Notes under the pieces: generated by a model
The model's input: the letters and a program-made list of their open reading frames with translations, nothing else
Databases searched by the model: none
What the model was told of the DNA's origin: nothing
Shown here: one piece after another, positions 44,331 to 53,563 of the stretch
Position numbering within the stretch: position 1 is the first letter of the stretch
Layout: each line of letters starts with the position of its first letter
Made by a program: the position numbers and the translations under genes
NCBI GenBank assembly: GCA_016706255.1
Contig: JADJJZ010000006.1
Span: 186,001-250,000 of the forward strand
Direction: 5' to 3'
Length of the DNA: 64,000 bases
Source of the DNA: Bacteroidota bacterium
Lineage (GTDB): Bacteria > Bacteroidota > Bacteroidia > Chitinophagales > BACL12

Positions 44331-44834
44331 ATGCAAACGAAAATAAAAATCACCGACACCTTTGACTGTTCACTAGAGCGGGCCTTTAAAACACCTATGC
44401 TTTGCGATGTTACAAAAGTTCATACCGGTTTTGGGCTAATGCCAAAAGTTATTCAAACTACAAACGACGAAAATTGGGGCAAGCCGGGCTCAAACAAAAA
44501 GGTTTTTGTAGCAAAATCGCTCACACATAAAGGTGGGTTTGGCTCTGTAGACAATGTTATTGAACGCATTGAAAATTCCTATTGGAAAATAGAAATAAAC
44601 AACTTTCAGGCTTGGATGCTTGGATTTTACAAGTTTGTAGGCGAGTGGAAAACCACTACACTTGAACCGAATAAAATTAAAATCGAATACACCTATACCA
44701 TGTATTCAAGAAATCCATTATTATATCCATTAAATTGGCTATTTACCAATATTTTTTGGAAAAAATATATGCAACATGTATTGGAAAACATAAGGCAGTT
44801 AACAATCAACAATGAACCTTATTTATACGCTTAA
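44331..44834 (+). CDS. SRPBCC-like protein under a TetR regulator
   Basis: This 167-residue protein begins KIKITDTFDCSLERAFKTPMLCDVTKVHTGFG and ends with a helical WKKYMQHVLENIRQL segment. The alternating strands and the final long helix fit an SRPBCC fold for binding a small hydrophobic molecule. I do not recognise a closer family. A divergent TetR gene and a palindromic operator suggest that it responds to a small-molecule signal. Confidence 0.6.
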   Translation: MQTKIKITDTFDCSLERAFKTPMLCDVTKVHTGFGLMPKVIQTTNDENWGKPGSNKKVFVAKSLTHKGGFGSVDNVIERIENSYWKIEINNFQAWMLGFYKFVGEWKTTTLEPNKIKIEYTYTMYSRNPLLYPLNWLFTNIFWKKYMQHVLENIRQLTINNEPYLYA

Positions 44835-44855
44835 AATAGGCTGAAGTTTTACATC

Positions 44856-44945
44856 CGGTTCTGCTGCAGCACAGCGCTTTACGCTGCAAATCCTCTCCAA
44901 CGAAGCGGATGCGGGTTTTCTACTGCAATCGCTTTCCCGAGGTTT
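44856..44945 (-). repeat. REP-like intergenic element, copy C
   Basis: On the minus strand it reads GAAAACCCGCATCCGCTTCG followed by TTGGAGAGGATTTGCAGCGT, closely matching the central part of copy B. It has lost the second CCCG arm. It sits between the SRPBCC gene and the T9SS cargo gene. Confidence 0.65.
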
Positions 44946-45023
44946 GTGTGTAAATATGAAGCTACCGCTAAAGAAATTGTCGGAAACTATATTTAAACCT
45001 TAATATATTTAATACGTATTTCT

Positions 45024-45072
45024 AAGGGTAAGTATTAAATTTATTAAACATTACATACTGAAACTTACCCTT
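45024..45072. repeat. 10-bp perfect inverted repeat downstream of a cargo gene
   Basis: AAGGGTAAGT and ACTTACCCTT are exact complements separated by 29 AT-rich bases, just past the stop codon of the gene at 45083. The long loop and lack of a T run make it a weak terminator candidate. Confidence 0.45.
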
Positions 45073-45082
45073 GGCATGGCTA

Positions 45083-45940
45083 CTAATAGATACTTAATTT
45101 ATTTACATAACGAAATTTATCGTTCTGAACAACAATAATATAAATACCGTTTAAAAAAATATCAGCAGAAATTGAAGTGTTAATATTTTCTATTTTGTCG
45201 TTGAAAATTAGTTGCCCGGTAATAGCATAAATAGAGATATCGGAATTAATCATTTTATCTGGAATGTTAATCGATATTACATTTCCGCTATATGTCGCAG
45301 TAAGTGTAGACACATCGCTTTTAATTTTTCCGGCATAAATACCATGCCCACAATCAGTGTTAAAGGCATAATCTTTAATACTAATAAATTCTACGGAATC
45401 AATTATGGCGTACCTCATCCATCCATGGTAATAACAATTATCAATATTTAACCTGAACCCAAGTAGCAAGTCTGCTTCAGTAATTGCAGGCGATTGTGAA
45501 GAAAAATGCCAATCTTCAATAATAGATGATGCAAAATCACAATCCACCTCCCGATGTTTTTTAGTAATACCTAAATATTGACCGGAAACAAATTGTGCTG
45601 AGGAATTAATTAAATAACCTGAATCTAATCGGTTAGCCCAGCAGGAACCATAAGAAGGGTCCACGCCAACTATAGCATTTCCATCACCCACCGGAATCAC
45701 ACCAAACTGATCAACAGTATAGCAGTGGTCATAACCCAAGGTAGAGTCCCAAAAATGCGATTTAGTAAAGCGGAAATCATTATTGCCATCTAAATCCAAA
45801 TCAATAAGAATATCATCACCATAAACTAAATCCGGATTAACATCTTCATAAATAATTTGTGCGTTTATATCGTTACTTATTGCCAATAATGCAGTGGCAA
45901 CGGAAGAATATTGTAACACTGAAAAAGTCTTATTGCTCAT
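45083..45940 (-). CDS. secreted T9SS cargo protein, paralogue of the one at 21269
   Basis: This 285-residue protein has a signal peptide (ISNDINAQ), an acidic ILIDLDLDGNNDFRF stretch, the shared block YHGWMRYAIIDSVEFISIKDYAF and a degenerate T9SS-like tail (SIYAITGQLIFNDKI with LNGIYIIVV). The layout and the blocks around DLDG and the HGW/YGW motif match the 298-residue protein at 21269-22165. The tail lacks the usual PNP motif, so sorting is probable but less sure. Function unknown. Confidence 0.7.
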   Translation of the reverse strand: MSNKTFSVLQYSSVATALLAISNDINAQIIYEDVNPDLVYGDDILIDLDLDGNNDFRFTKSHFWDSTLGYDHCYTVDQFGVIPVGDGNAIVGVDPSYGSCWANRLDSGYLINSSAQFVSGQYLGITKKHREVDCDFASSIIEDWHFSSQSPAITEADLLLGFRLNIDNCYYHGWMRYAIIDSVEFISIKDYAFNTDCGHGIYAGKIKSDVSTLTATYSGNVISINIPDKMINSDISIYAITGQLIFNDKIENINTSISADIFLNGIYIIVVQNDKFRYVNKLSIY

Positions 45941-46007
45941 TTAAGGTTTGGGGCATTAAACATCAAATATAATATAAATCCGGCTTGCAATACATTGCCT
46001 TGGCTTT

Positions 46008-46931
46008 TTAATGATGTGAGGTAAAGCCTAATTTAAGCATTTTATAAAATTCATTTCTATCTGCACTATCAGGAAGTCCTGATACTTGCCCATCTCCTAG
46101 TTCTATAATAATTAACGCTCCAGTTTTTTGTCGGGCTATGTCCATGCTGAAAAAATTACTTTCCACGCCTTTTGCAATTTCCTCAAATTCTATTATATCC
46201 GGCTTAGGGAAACTGTATTCACCCTCCTCCCAATAGTTATATATGCCTACCAATTTTTTATTGAAAAAAAATAACCGATATTCTTCTGTTAATGGCATCC
46301 CGCTTTTTGAATGAATGGTTAAATCGTTAAGTTCCACAAACTCCCTGATTACGATTCCTTCGTTTAAATATTTGTCGCGGAGTTCTATAAGTTTACGTAT
46401 CGATTGTTTTAGTTTATTTATGTCAGAAGCATGTTTAACGTAACACGCAGTTTCCCAATGGTGTTTTTCAGATTTCACATAGTCCTTCAATATAACAGCT
46501 TTATCTCCAAATATTTTCGATTTTTCTATTAAGGTCTCTATACTACTTTCATCTTCATAGTTTTCAAAAATCGTATGTGGCGTTCTACTTTTAATAAATT
46601 TTAAACTATCAGGCAAATAATGGCAATTTTGATATTCTTCAACTGTGTTAATCAGTTTATAATTTTTTGACAATAACTGATTATAAAGTATTTTATATTG
46701 CGCTGGAGTCAACATCCAGCCTCTATAAATCACGCTGGCTATTTCTTCATTTTGTTTTATTCGGTTGGTTGCAATTGACCATCTGTCGGCACTTATTAAG
46801 TCGTCATAATTAAACAAAAGTGTTTTAAATCCATTTTCACTTGCCGAAACAAATTGGTCATTAAAATCCTCATCAACCAGATTCGATTGAATCGGATTTT
46901 CACAAAATAGAATGTGTGGTTGCATTGACAT
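46008..46931 (-). CDS. ATP-grasp domain protein
   Basis: This 307-residue protein contains AVILKDYVKSEKHHWETACYV, GIVIREFVEL, TEEYRLFFFNKKLVG and a final DIARQKTGALIIIELGDGQVSGL. These correspond to the nucleotide- and magnesium-binding parts of ATP-grasp ligases (DUF4343-like group). Such enzymes join a carboxylate to an amine or thiol through an acyl-phosphate. The substrate is unknown and no peptide-precursor gene is visible beside it. A second Met at residue 3 is an equally good start. It starts the minus-strand accessory cluster. Confidence 0.7.
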   Translation of the reverse strand: MSMQPHILFCENPIQSNLVDEDFNDQFVSASENGFKTLLFNYDDLISADRWSIATNRIKQNEEIASVIYRGWMLTPAQYKILYNQLLSKNYKLINTVEEYQNCHYLPDSLKFIKSRTPHTIFENYEDESSIETLIEKSKIFGDKAVILKDYVKSEKHHWETACYVKHASDINKLKQSIRKLIELRDKYLNEGIVIREFVELNDLTIHSKSGMPLTEEYRLFFFNKKLVGIYNYWEEGEYSFPKPDIIEFEEIAKGVESNFFSMDIARQKTGALIIIELGDGQVSGLPDSADRNEFYKMLKLGFTSHH

Positions 46932-46953
46932 TTTTTTATTCTCTATTTTAAAA

Positions 46954-47346
46954 TTAAAATATTAAATCATGTCCAATAATTTGACTAATGCTCAAACTGT
47001 TTTTATTAATGACAATATCCTGAATTTGTGTGTTAATGACAAATGATATTCTGTCTCTGTCCGTAAAACATAGAAAATATGTTGAGGTGCCAAGTGAAAA
47101 AACAATACGATTTGTTGTTAGGCTAAAAACTGTTACCTGCAAATCCACCCCAAAAAGAAGGAAATTATGCTCTTTAATATATAAAATTTCCACCTCAATG
47201 CTGCTACTTTGCCAACCCAAGTAGTATTTAGAATTGTTTATTTCAACTGAGGCAAATTTATGGTTGTATTCATGGCTAATTAATTTATAAATGCCAGGCG
47301 CGTTGTTAAATTCAATTTCATCTATATAAGTTATTTTCGGAATCAT
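46954..47346 (-). CDS. hypothetical protein
   Basis: This 130-residue protein has no signal peptide or membrane segment and is rich in beta-prone hydrophobic segments (FLLFGVDLQVTVFSL, TYFLCFTDRDRISFVI). I recognise no family. The gene lies 22 bases before the ATP-grasp gene on the same strand, so the two may be co-transcribed. Confidence 0.5.
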   Translation of the reverse strand: MIPKITYIDEIEFNNAPGIYKLISHEYNHKFASVEINNSKYYLGWQSSSIEVEILYIKEHNFLLFGVDLQVTVFSLTTNRIVFSLGTSTYFLCFTDRDRISFVINTQIQDIVINKNSLSISQIIGHDLIF

Positions 47347-47473
47347 TTGGTTTCTCCAAAATTTTAATCTTGTTAAGAATTTATTTCTATTTGCGATGTC
47401 CGAAAATTCTGGTTTCGTGTCATTTTTCTAAGATATATGAATTCAACCGCCATTTTAACATACATTTTCTTTG

Positions 47474-48025
47474 TTATTGCTTGCTTTTAGCATTTAGTAT
47501 TTTTGTTAAATCTTTTTTAACTTTCAAATGTGTAAATAGTATTGGTACATTTAATTTAAATTGTTCTTTAATAATTGTAAAGAGCACTAAATTGTCTTTT
47601 AAAATAAAGATATAATAAATTTTGAAGTTGGAGCTTATATTGAAATCCGCATCTGCAGTGTAAACCATTACACTTTTAAATGCTCTGTATTCAGCAAAAT
47701 TCTCCTCTCTACTATAATTGCTAACACGTATTTTAATATCCGGAAGTTTAAAATTGCTGATAATTTTTATTAATTTCCTCTCTGTAGCTTTTCTGTATAT
47801 TACATAAGCTCCAAAAATGGTAATTACAAATAAAAGGTTATAAAAAATTCCAACGTGGCCCTGATTGCGAATTTGTCCAACATATATTAGAAGAGGTGCA
47901 ATCATAAAACACCCAAATATGAAATAAACTGCTATGGTATCAATTTTATTTAACCAATTTTCTTTATAAACAAGCTTTTCCAGCTTCACGCTTTCTTCTA
48001 AGTTTAATTGGTTTAGTATTTTCAT
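47474..48025 (-). CDS. hypothetical membrane protein
   Basis: This 183-residue protein has two hydrophobic helices (about 30-51 and 60-77: VYFIFGCFMIAPLLIYV and IFYNLLFVITIFGAYVIY). A soluble domain of about 105 residues follows, with beta-rich segments (IYYIFILKDNLVLFTII) reminiscent of a PH-like fold. No family is recognised with confidence. It has 127 bases to the next gene. Confidence 0.5.
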   Translation of the reverse strand: MKILNQLNLEESVKLEKLVYKENWLNKIDTIAVYFIFGCFMIAPLLIYVGQIRNQGHVGIFYNLLFVITIFGAYVIYRKATERKLIKIISNFKLPDIKIRVSNYSREENFAEYRAFKSVMVYTADADFNISSNFKIYYIFILKDNLVLFTIIKEQFKLNVPILFTHLKVKKDLTKILNAKSKQ

Positions 48026-48346
48026 TTGATGATAAATTTTGTCTGAGATATGGCTTTATTGGTCTTAAAACTCTTAGTTTGATATGTTGAAAATAATGGG
48101 TTCTACAATACTTAATATACTAGAGCTGTCTTTAATGATTAATTATTTGTAGTCTATTACATTGTGTTGTGATTCCTCACTTAATGGCGATTTGAGCTCT
48201 TGTTCAGCTTGCGATTTGCTTAACCTTGTTCGTTCGCTGTTAGGTTGTCTGAATGACATTAAAGTGATGAATAAAACTGTAAAGCAACAAACTGATTGGG
48301 TTTTTGGCATTGGTCTTATTTTGTATGTATTAGTTTGTTTTTTTAT
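48026..48346. other. intergenic region, at most a tiny plus-strand frame
   Basis: About 320 bases without a supported gene. A 62-codon plus-strand frame starts at a TTG (48162) and ends in a hydrophobic helix (WVFGIGLILYVLVCFF), but it has no ATG near its start and no relative I know. It is mentioned only because it does not shadow another gene. No repeat or terminator was seen. Confidence 0.4.
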
Positions 48347-48970
48347 TTAAATTGGCGATACACCACTTCCAAATTTGTATAAATGCATTTTATTTTTACT
48401 TTCAACATACAAAAATACAGTTGCTAAGGCAGGGTCATAAAAGTTAAGGTAATACCATGTGTTGGATTCAAATTCTACCGGACAAGTTTCATAATCAGTG
48501 TAGGAGTCAATGATTATTGCACTAACAAAATCATCAATACTTTCAGCCGGGGTATCATTAAGGTCGTTTTTATTTTCAATTGAATCAACAATAACTTCTC
48601 TGTTATTTCCAACTTGTAAAAAATGTATGGCAACGGTGTCGGCGCTCCATTTATAATGACCATTTGCTTTGTCGAAATATATTTTATCCGGCCAATATTC
48701 CTGCACCCCTTCCACACCGGGATTATAACATTCAAATCGCTGTGTAACGATATACTCAGCAGGTAATCCATCTTCGTCTAGTTTTAGTATGGTCAGTTTT
48801 TCAAATTTTATACCGTTTGTCATCCCGTTCGAACTTTGAACATAACGGTCGTTGATTTTTAATTTGGCATTGTAAGCCGACATGATAATCATTGCCCCAA
48901 TAAGTCGGCAACCACTTAAGGTAACTACCAAAGTGGAAATTAGAATGATATTTCTAAATTGTTTTTTCAT
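48347..48970 (-). CDS. hypothetical lipoprotein
   Basis: This 207-residue protein has a lipoprotein signal with lipobox LSGC (Cys21). The mature part, with KLDEDGLPAEYIVTQRFECYNPG and WSADTVAIHFLQVGN, is probably a periplasmic or outer-membrane-anchored domain. No family is recognised. It follows the gene at 48974-49474 by 3 bases and is likely co-transcribed with it. Confidence 0.6.
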   Translation of the reverse strand: MKKQFRNIILISTLVVTLSGCRLIGAMIIMSAYNAKLKINDRYVQSSNGMTNGIKFEKLTILKLDEDGLPAEYIVTQRFECYNPGVEGVQEYWPDKIYFDKANGHYKWSADTVAIHFLQVGNNREVIVDSIENKNDLNDTPAESIDDFVSAIIIDSYTDYETCPVEFESNTWYYLNFYDPALATVFLYVESKNKMHLYKFGSGVSPI

Positions 48971-48973
48971 TGC

Positions 48974-49474
48974 TTAAAACAGATGTTTATCTCTTTTGCA
49001 ATACCAATCAGGATCGCAATAGGTAATTTCACATCCTGCATAATAATAGTTTTTTTTATCCAATTTTCCAATTGGGTAGCCATAAACAACAGGAATAACT
49101 TTATCTTTTTTACCACAAATCGGGCAATGATTGTTTTTTCGAACTTTATCGTATTTGCAAGGTGGTGGAAACTTTAAATTAACTGTCAGAATTGTATCGG
49201 CAGTTACTGTAAGTCCCCTAAAAATAGTATCGCCATAAATAACGTAATTTATCCTTAAATCATATATGCCGTTTGGGATACTGTCAATTTTAAAATTGCC
49301 ATCAAAATCTGTTGCTGTTCCTATATTTGTGTTTACCAACAACACGTTCGCGTAGGCTAACCCCCTTTTTTCTAACCTGTCGTAAACATGTCCCTTAATC
49401 ACACCCGTTTGTCCGAAAATGTTGAGGTGGGTTAGGAAGAATATTATTGTTAATGTGAAATGTTGATGTTTCAT
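48974..49474 (-). CDS. secreted protein with carboxypeptidase-regulatory-like domain and C-terminal cysteine motif
   Basis: From the ATG at 49474 the product has 166 residues; a longer frame to 49522 would overlap the rhomboid gene. It has a signal peptide (NIFGQ), then a carboxypeptidase-D-regulatory-like beta-sandwich (GVIKGHVYDRLEKRGLAYANVLLV to about residue 105). The tail contains CPICG, VVYGYPIG, AGC and YCDPDWYC, the set expected of a small zinc ribbon. That tail also occurs in uncharacterised cytoplasmic proteins, so finding it behind a signal peptide is unusual. Confidence 0.65.
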   Translation of the reverse strand: MKHQHFTLTIIFFLTHLNIFGQTGVIKGHVYDRLEKRGLAYANVLLVNTNIGTATDFDGNFKIDSIPNGIYDLRINYVIYGDTIFRGLTVTADTILTVNLKFPPPCKYDKVRKNNHCPICGKKDKVIPVVYGYPIGKLDKKNYYYAGCEITYCDPDWYCKRDKHLF

Positions 49475-49511
49475 GGTCCAGCGATAACTTGGCTCATGTT
49501 TATTATTGGAT

Positions 49512-50987
49512 TTATTGCTCACTTAATTGTTTTATTTTCGCAGTTATCTGATTATCGTAATCTTCTAATTGGGTTGCATATTGATCAGTATCCTCCGAAA
49601 TTGCTTTGCAAATTAATTCATAACTCTTTATTCTGAGTTCACAATATTCCCTCAAAATTCTATTCCTTGTTCTAATTTCCAGGGGTAAATCCAATTCGTT
49701 AAAGCTATCAATAAGTTTTATGTTTTCTTTCCAGTTGTAAATGCCGTTGTTTTTTAATTCGCTAATTACTTGTTCGTTCGGTGTGTTTGCCGGCAAATTA
49801 AAAACTGCTAATGCCTTTGTTTCCATTGTAATGAATTCTTGAATTTTTTTATCATAGATTCCAATGTCGTTTGGCATTTTATTAAAAACTACAAATGAGG
49901 AAACCAAAATTATAACAGTCATTAAACCAATGGTAGAAAATTCCAATTTTTTATTATCCGGCTTTTTAACACTTGGAATAAAAACATAACCAATTACCAG
50001 CCCGCTGATTAATCCTCCCAAATGCGCTGCATTGTCAATTCCACTGTCCGGCTTCAATCCATTCAGAATATTGTAACCAACAAATATCCCAATACTGGTA
50101 AGCAATGCTGCTCTTGCAGATTTTTCAATCAGGTTCGTGGTGAGCATGGCAAGAAAAACGCCATACATGCCAAAAATTGCACCTGATGCACCTGCACTAA
50201 TCGTCATGTCGTGCCACCATAAACTTGCAATGCTAGCTGCTATTCCTGTTAACAGATAAGCTGCAGTAAACCTGGTTTTACCTAAAATCGGTTCTAAAAG
50301 TAAACCGATGTAAAGTAGCGCATACATATTCATTAATAGATGAAGAACTCCAATATGTAGAAAAAAATTAGTAATAATTCTCCAGGGTTGTCCTTCCAAA
50401 GTAATTGGTCGAAAGTTGGCTCCCCATTTTATTAAACTTTCATTATCAGGCAACATAAAATTAACACCTGAAATAACCATTAAAATAAAAATTAGGATAT
50501 TCAGATTTATTAAAATAGGGGTGATGAAATAACCATCGGTGGGCTTAAAGATTGCAAAACCACCCGTTATTTTTTCTTTTGTTGTAGCCGGTGGCTGGTT
50601 TAATACATCTTGTTCTTTTGAAACTAAATCCGGTTTCAGGGTTTCGTATTTTTGATTTAGTTCTTCGAGTGAAAATGTGTTTTTTAATTCATTGAATGTC
50701 GAAATCAAACTTTCAATATTTTTCTTATTCTTACCAAAGTCAGCCATTTGGTTGCCGGTACATTCACTTTTTAAATTTGCACTTTGGTCTTCAATTTTTA
50801 CTTTCACTTCTTCGCTCCATGAACTCATTGAGAAGTTTGTAAAGGCAATAAAACCTGTTTCACTGGTGTAGCTGATATTCCACTCCAGTTTCCGGGCCGC
50901 TTCAAGCATTATTACTAGAAATTGTTCTGTTGTAAAGTTGTCCAGAGGTAAGTCCTCAATGTGTTTTGGAGAAAGACCGAATGCCAT
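49512..50987 (-). CDS. rhomboid-family intramembrane serine protease
   Basis: This 491-residue protein has an N-terminal soluble domain of about 130 residues, then a rhomboid core. The catalytic serine is Ser268 in GASGAIFGMYG and the histidine is His322 in DNAAHLGGL, with HLLMN marking the oxyanion helix. About seven membrane helices are visible between 160 and 375, followed by a soluble C-terminal region of about 110 residues. Rhomboids cut membrane proteins within the bilayer. The N-terminal domain seems to occur before other Bacteroidetes rhomboids, and its role is unknown. Confidence 0.87.
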   Translation of the reverse strand: MAFGLSPKHIEDLPLDNFTTEQFLVIMLEAARKLEWNISYTSETGFIAFTNFSMSSWSEEVKVKIEDQSANLKSECTGNQMADFGKNKKNIESLISTFNELKNTFSLEELNQKYETLKPDLVSKEQDVLNQPPATTKEKITGGFAIFKPTDGYFITPILINLNILIFILMVISGVNFMLPDNESLIKWGANFRPITLEGQPWRIITNFFLHIGVLHLLMNMYALLYIGLLLEPILGKTRFTAAYLLTGIAASIASLWWHDMTISAGASGAIFGMYGVFLAMLTTNLIEKSARAALLTSIGIFVGYNILNGLKPDSGIDNAAHLGGLISGLVIGYVFIPSVKKPDNKKLEFSTIGLMTVIILVSSFVVFNKMPNDIGIYDKKIQEFITMETKALAVFNLPANTPNEQVISELKNNGIYNWKENIKLIDSFNELDLPLEIRTRNRILREYCELRIKSYELICKAISEDTDQYATQLEDYDNQITAKIKQLSEQ

Positions 50988-51302
50988 AATTATAAATTCT
51001 GGTTATTAATTGTACTGTTTAATAAAGGTGTTTTCTAGAGAGCAGAACAAACTACTCTAATTTTACTGCTATATCAAAACTAACAAAATATTTTCAAAAA
51101 AGCTATAGTAGCTATTGGAAAATAGTGAATTGGAATACTGCAACTATTATGTTCTCGCTATGCCGGGTTCAATTATAAATATAAATAATACCCCATAAAG
51201 AGGTACAAATACCAAGTAGAAAAATTAAAGTTAATTGTATGCGCACAGAATTGGAATCCGGTTTTTTAGAAATTCTAGACTTGAATCATGATACTATGCC
51301 AT
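50988..51302. other. intergenic region, nothing recognised
   Basis: About 315 AT-rich bases upstream of the rhomboid gene. No open frame, repeat, terminator hairpin or clear TAnnTTTG element on the minus strand was seen. Confidence 0.5.
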
Positions 51303-52016
51303 TCACCTTCTTTGTTTAATACGAACATCTTCAACATACTTTTCAATATCGACTATTTTTTCAAATTCCTCTTTTGGCATTGAAAAACATAAATACTCAT
51401 TGTTATGTTTACGGTTCATAACAATTTCAAATTCAATTCTATTTCCTTCAATGGCGTTAATTAAATAACCTTTTTTCACTAATTCTAAACTCCTTAAATA
51501 ATCGTTTTTTTGCTCTGATTCCGGTATTAAATTAAGCTGATTATTTACCAGTGACATTAACTCCGTATCATTTATATAATTTGTTGAAATTATATAAAAT
51601 GCATTTTCAAAAACTCTGTAACTTTTATCCTGAACTCCAATTTTCAGAATTGCTCTTGAAAAGGTTTTGTTAATAAAAAGCATGCAGATATCTACAATAT
51701 TTCGCCTTATGATGTATTTCTTTGAGGCCATAAGAGCTAAAAGTCTTTTCGAAATTTCCGGATGTTCAGGCTCTAATAATGCTAAATATTCTCCAACATG
51801 TGTAAAATATATTTCAAACCAGTTTTCATGCAAACCTTTTTCAATTATATCCCAATCATCAATAGTAATCTGATTAGTGGTTTGAATTAACTCAAACGTA
51901 TTTATTATTTTGACTAATTTTTCGCGGTTTATTTTATAAATATAACTTAAATCGCTATTTGAATAATATTGGTCAAGTTTTGATATTACATCAATTGAGG
52001 ATTTAAATAATTTCAT
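51303..52016 (-). CDS. hypothetical helical protein
   Basis: This 237-residue protein is mainly helical, with HEAT-like segments around 60-150 (HVGEYLALLEPEHPEISKRL and YIIRRNIVDICMLFIN). It has no signal peptide and a lysine/arginine-rich end. I recognise no family. It is a single gene with gaps of about 190 and 310 bases on its sides. Confidence 0.5.
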   Translation of the reverse strand: MKLFKSSIDVISKLDQYYSNSDLSYIYKINREKLVKIINTFELIQTTNQITIDDWDIIEKGLHENWFEIYFTHVGEYLALLEPEHPEISKRLLALMASKKYIIRRNIVDICMLFINKTFSRAILKIGVQDKSYRVFENAFYIISTNYINDTELMSLVNNQLNLIPESEQKNDYLRSLELVKKGYLINAIEGNRIEFEIVMNRKHNNEYLCFSMPKEEFEKIVDIEKYVEDVRIKQRR

Positions 52017-52202
52017 AGGATGATACTTTAATTTAAATACGAAGGCTAAGTTCCAATTTATGGCATTATTTACTTTTTGTGAATGTTGTCTATCTAATTT
52101 ATATAGAAAATAATTCTGCGCTTGTCATATCGTTAATCTAACTTATTCATTTTGCAATTCGATTTTAAATTAGCAAAAGGGGGATAGCAGAACATAAAAA
52201 CT

Positions 52203-52766
52203 TTATCTAAATTTTATTCCTTGTTTTTCAAGTTTGTCTGCCCCGGGTAATACTCCAATACTATCAATTTTTCTTGCAGCTAATTTGTTGTGGATATAAT
52301 ATTTTAATTTTCTTGATGTAACCTGTATTTCAGTCCAATCCCACAAATTTACCAACCCGTTTGTTTTATTAGTGCCTTCCCATTTTAAAGCTCCCTTTTC
52401 GTTAAAATGACCAATATGTGATTGATAAAGTTCGCCATTTCTAATTCCACCAAAGTATAGTTGTATTAGTCCCCATCCATCCGTTGAATAACGATAAGTA
52501 TGCCCATTGCAACGTTTTGGGTCAAGATTGATTTTCCTAAAAATAGGTTTCCCTTTATGCCTCGGTGACCAAAGTTGAAATGTTGTTTCGTATTTGCCCG
52601 CATTAACCAAGTCGAATTTTGAAGATATTTCTTCAACTGTTTTGTATTGGCAAATCTGTTGTTCATGTGCTGAACTTAAATCGTAAATATGCAGATCTGT
52701 TTCTTTGAAAATGAATTCAAGGATTTCTAGTTTGTCTTCTTTATTTGCGTAAAAGTTGTAATTCAT
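52203..52766 (-). CDS. hypothetical protein
   Basis: This 187-residue cytosolic protein has notable segments YKTVEEISSKFDL, TFQLWSPRHKGKPIFRKI and WGLIQLYFGGIRNGELYQSHIGHFNEKGA. I do not recognise the family. Such single small genes in an orphan-rich stretch can be immunity or mobile-element cargo genes, but nothing here proves it. Confidence 0.45.
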   Translation of the reverse strand: MNYNFYANKEDKLEILEFIFKETDLHIYDLSSAHEQQICQYKTVEEISSKFDLVNAGKYETTFQLWSPRHKGKPIFRKINLDPKRCNGHTYRYSTDGWGLIQLYFGGIRNGELYQSHIGHFNEKGALKWEGTNKTNGLVNLWDWTEIQVTSRKLKYYIHNKLAARKIDSIGVLPGADKLEKQGIKFR

Positions 52767-52927
52767 TTTTAGTGAGAACGAATTGTGTAATCTAAAATAT
52801 CTATTCCAAGTAACCCGAACTGCTTCCTGGATTTTTGATGAAGTTAAATGTTAAAAACTAATATTAAACAATATTCACCATGCAGCGAACTGCTGCATAC
52901 CGGAATTTCCGGTGCTGATTGGCAATG

Positions 52928-53563
52928 TTAAATCCCATTATTAAGTGCAGCAATTTCCGTTTTGATATTGTCAGACAAAACCGCACTATAATTGCTTTTT
53001 GTTGTCATAATTGCAATGAAATTATCTAACTCGTCTCGTATATAATCCTTTTTCTTAATTTTTAAGTTTTTGGAATTTGAAAATTCAGCAATATATGTCT
53101 CGTTAAATCCATCAAAGCGAATCTTGGTTAACGTTTCCAAATTATAAGTTTTAATAAAGAAATCATTAACGACTAATTTGTTGTTGTCAATTAACAATGT
53201 TGCTGTGATTTTACCTTTTATTATTAAGTGTTGAACTGATACGGAAAGGAGCATAATTGCAACATAAGTTACCAGAAAATTTGTCGAAAACCATTGGTTA
53301 ATTAGATTAAGAACTAAATAAAGTAAAATCACAGGAATTGCTAAAATCAAATTTTTTATAGTAAAGGGCGACGTTGCTTTAACAAGTTGTAATTCATTTG
53401 AAATTGCCCTATTTGTAATGACATACGTAGCATAAATATTAATGACTTGAATAGCTACAAAAACGATTCCAAAATAAATCGGAAAATTGGGTATGTCTAA
53501 AATTATAGCAGAGACAAATGCCCCCAAGTAAATTGTGTTGGTTATGATTTTTGTCGTTGTCAT
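52928..53563 (-). CDS. hypothetical multi-spanning membrane protein
   Basis: This 211-residue protein has four hydrophobic helices, paired at about 8-45 and 72-105 (NLILAIPVILLYLVLNLI). A C-terminal soluble domain with LIDNNKLVVNDFFIKTYNLETLTKIRFDG resembles a PH-like domain. A weak similarity in layout to the protein at 47474-48025 (helices plus a beta-rich tail) is visible, but the sequences are not clearly alike. Function unknown. Confidence 0.5.
   Translation of the reverse strand: MTTTKIITNTIYLGAFVSAIILDIPNFPIYFGIVFVAIQVINIYATYVITNRAISNELQLVKATSPFTIKNLILAIPVILLYLVLNLINQWFSTNFLVTYVAIMLLSVSVQHLIIKGKITATLLIDNNKLVVNDFFIKTYNLETLTKIRFDGFNETYIAEFSNSKNLKIKKKDYIRDELDNFIAIMTTKSNYSAVLSDNIKTEIAALNNGI

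Noticed and set aside
45024..45072. Inverted repeat as a strong terminator
   Set aside because: The loop of 29 bases and absence of a T run make termination unlikely; kept only as a repeat.
48162..48350. 62-codon plus-strand frame with one hydrophobic helix
   Set aside because: TTG start, no relative, no promoter; too weak to call, noted in the intergenic entry.
46008..53563. A known anti-phage defence system in the accessory block
   Set aside because: No nuclease, reverse transcriptase, CBASS cyclase, restriction or toxin motif was recognised in these genes.
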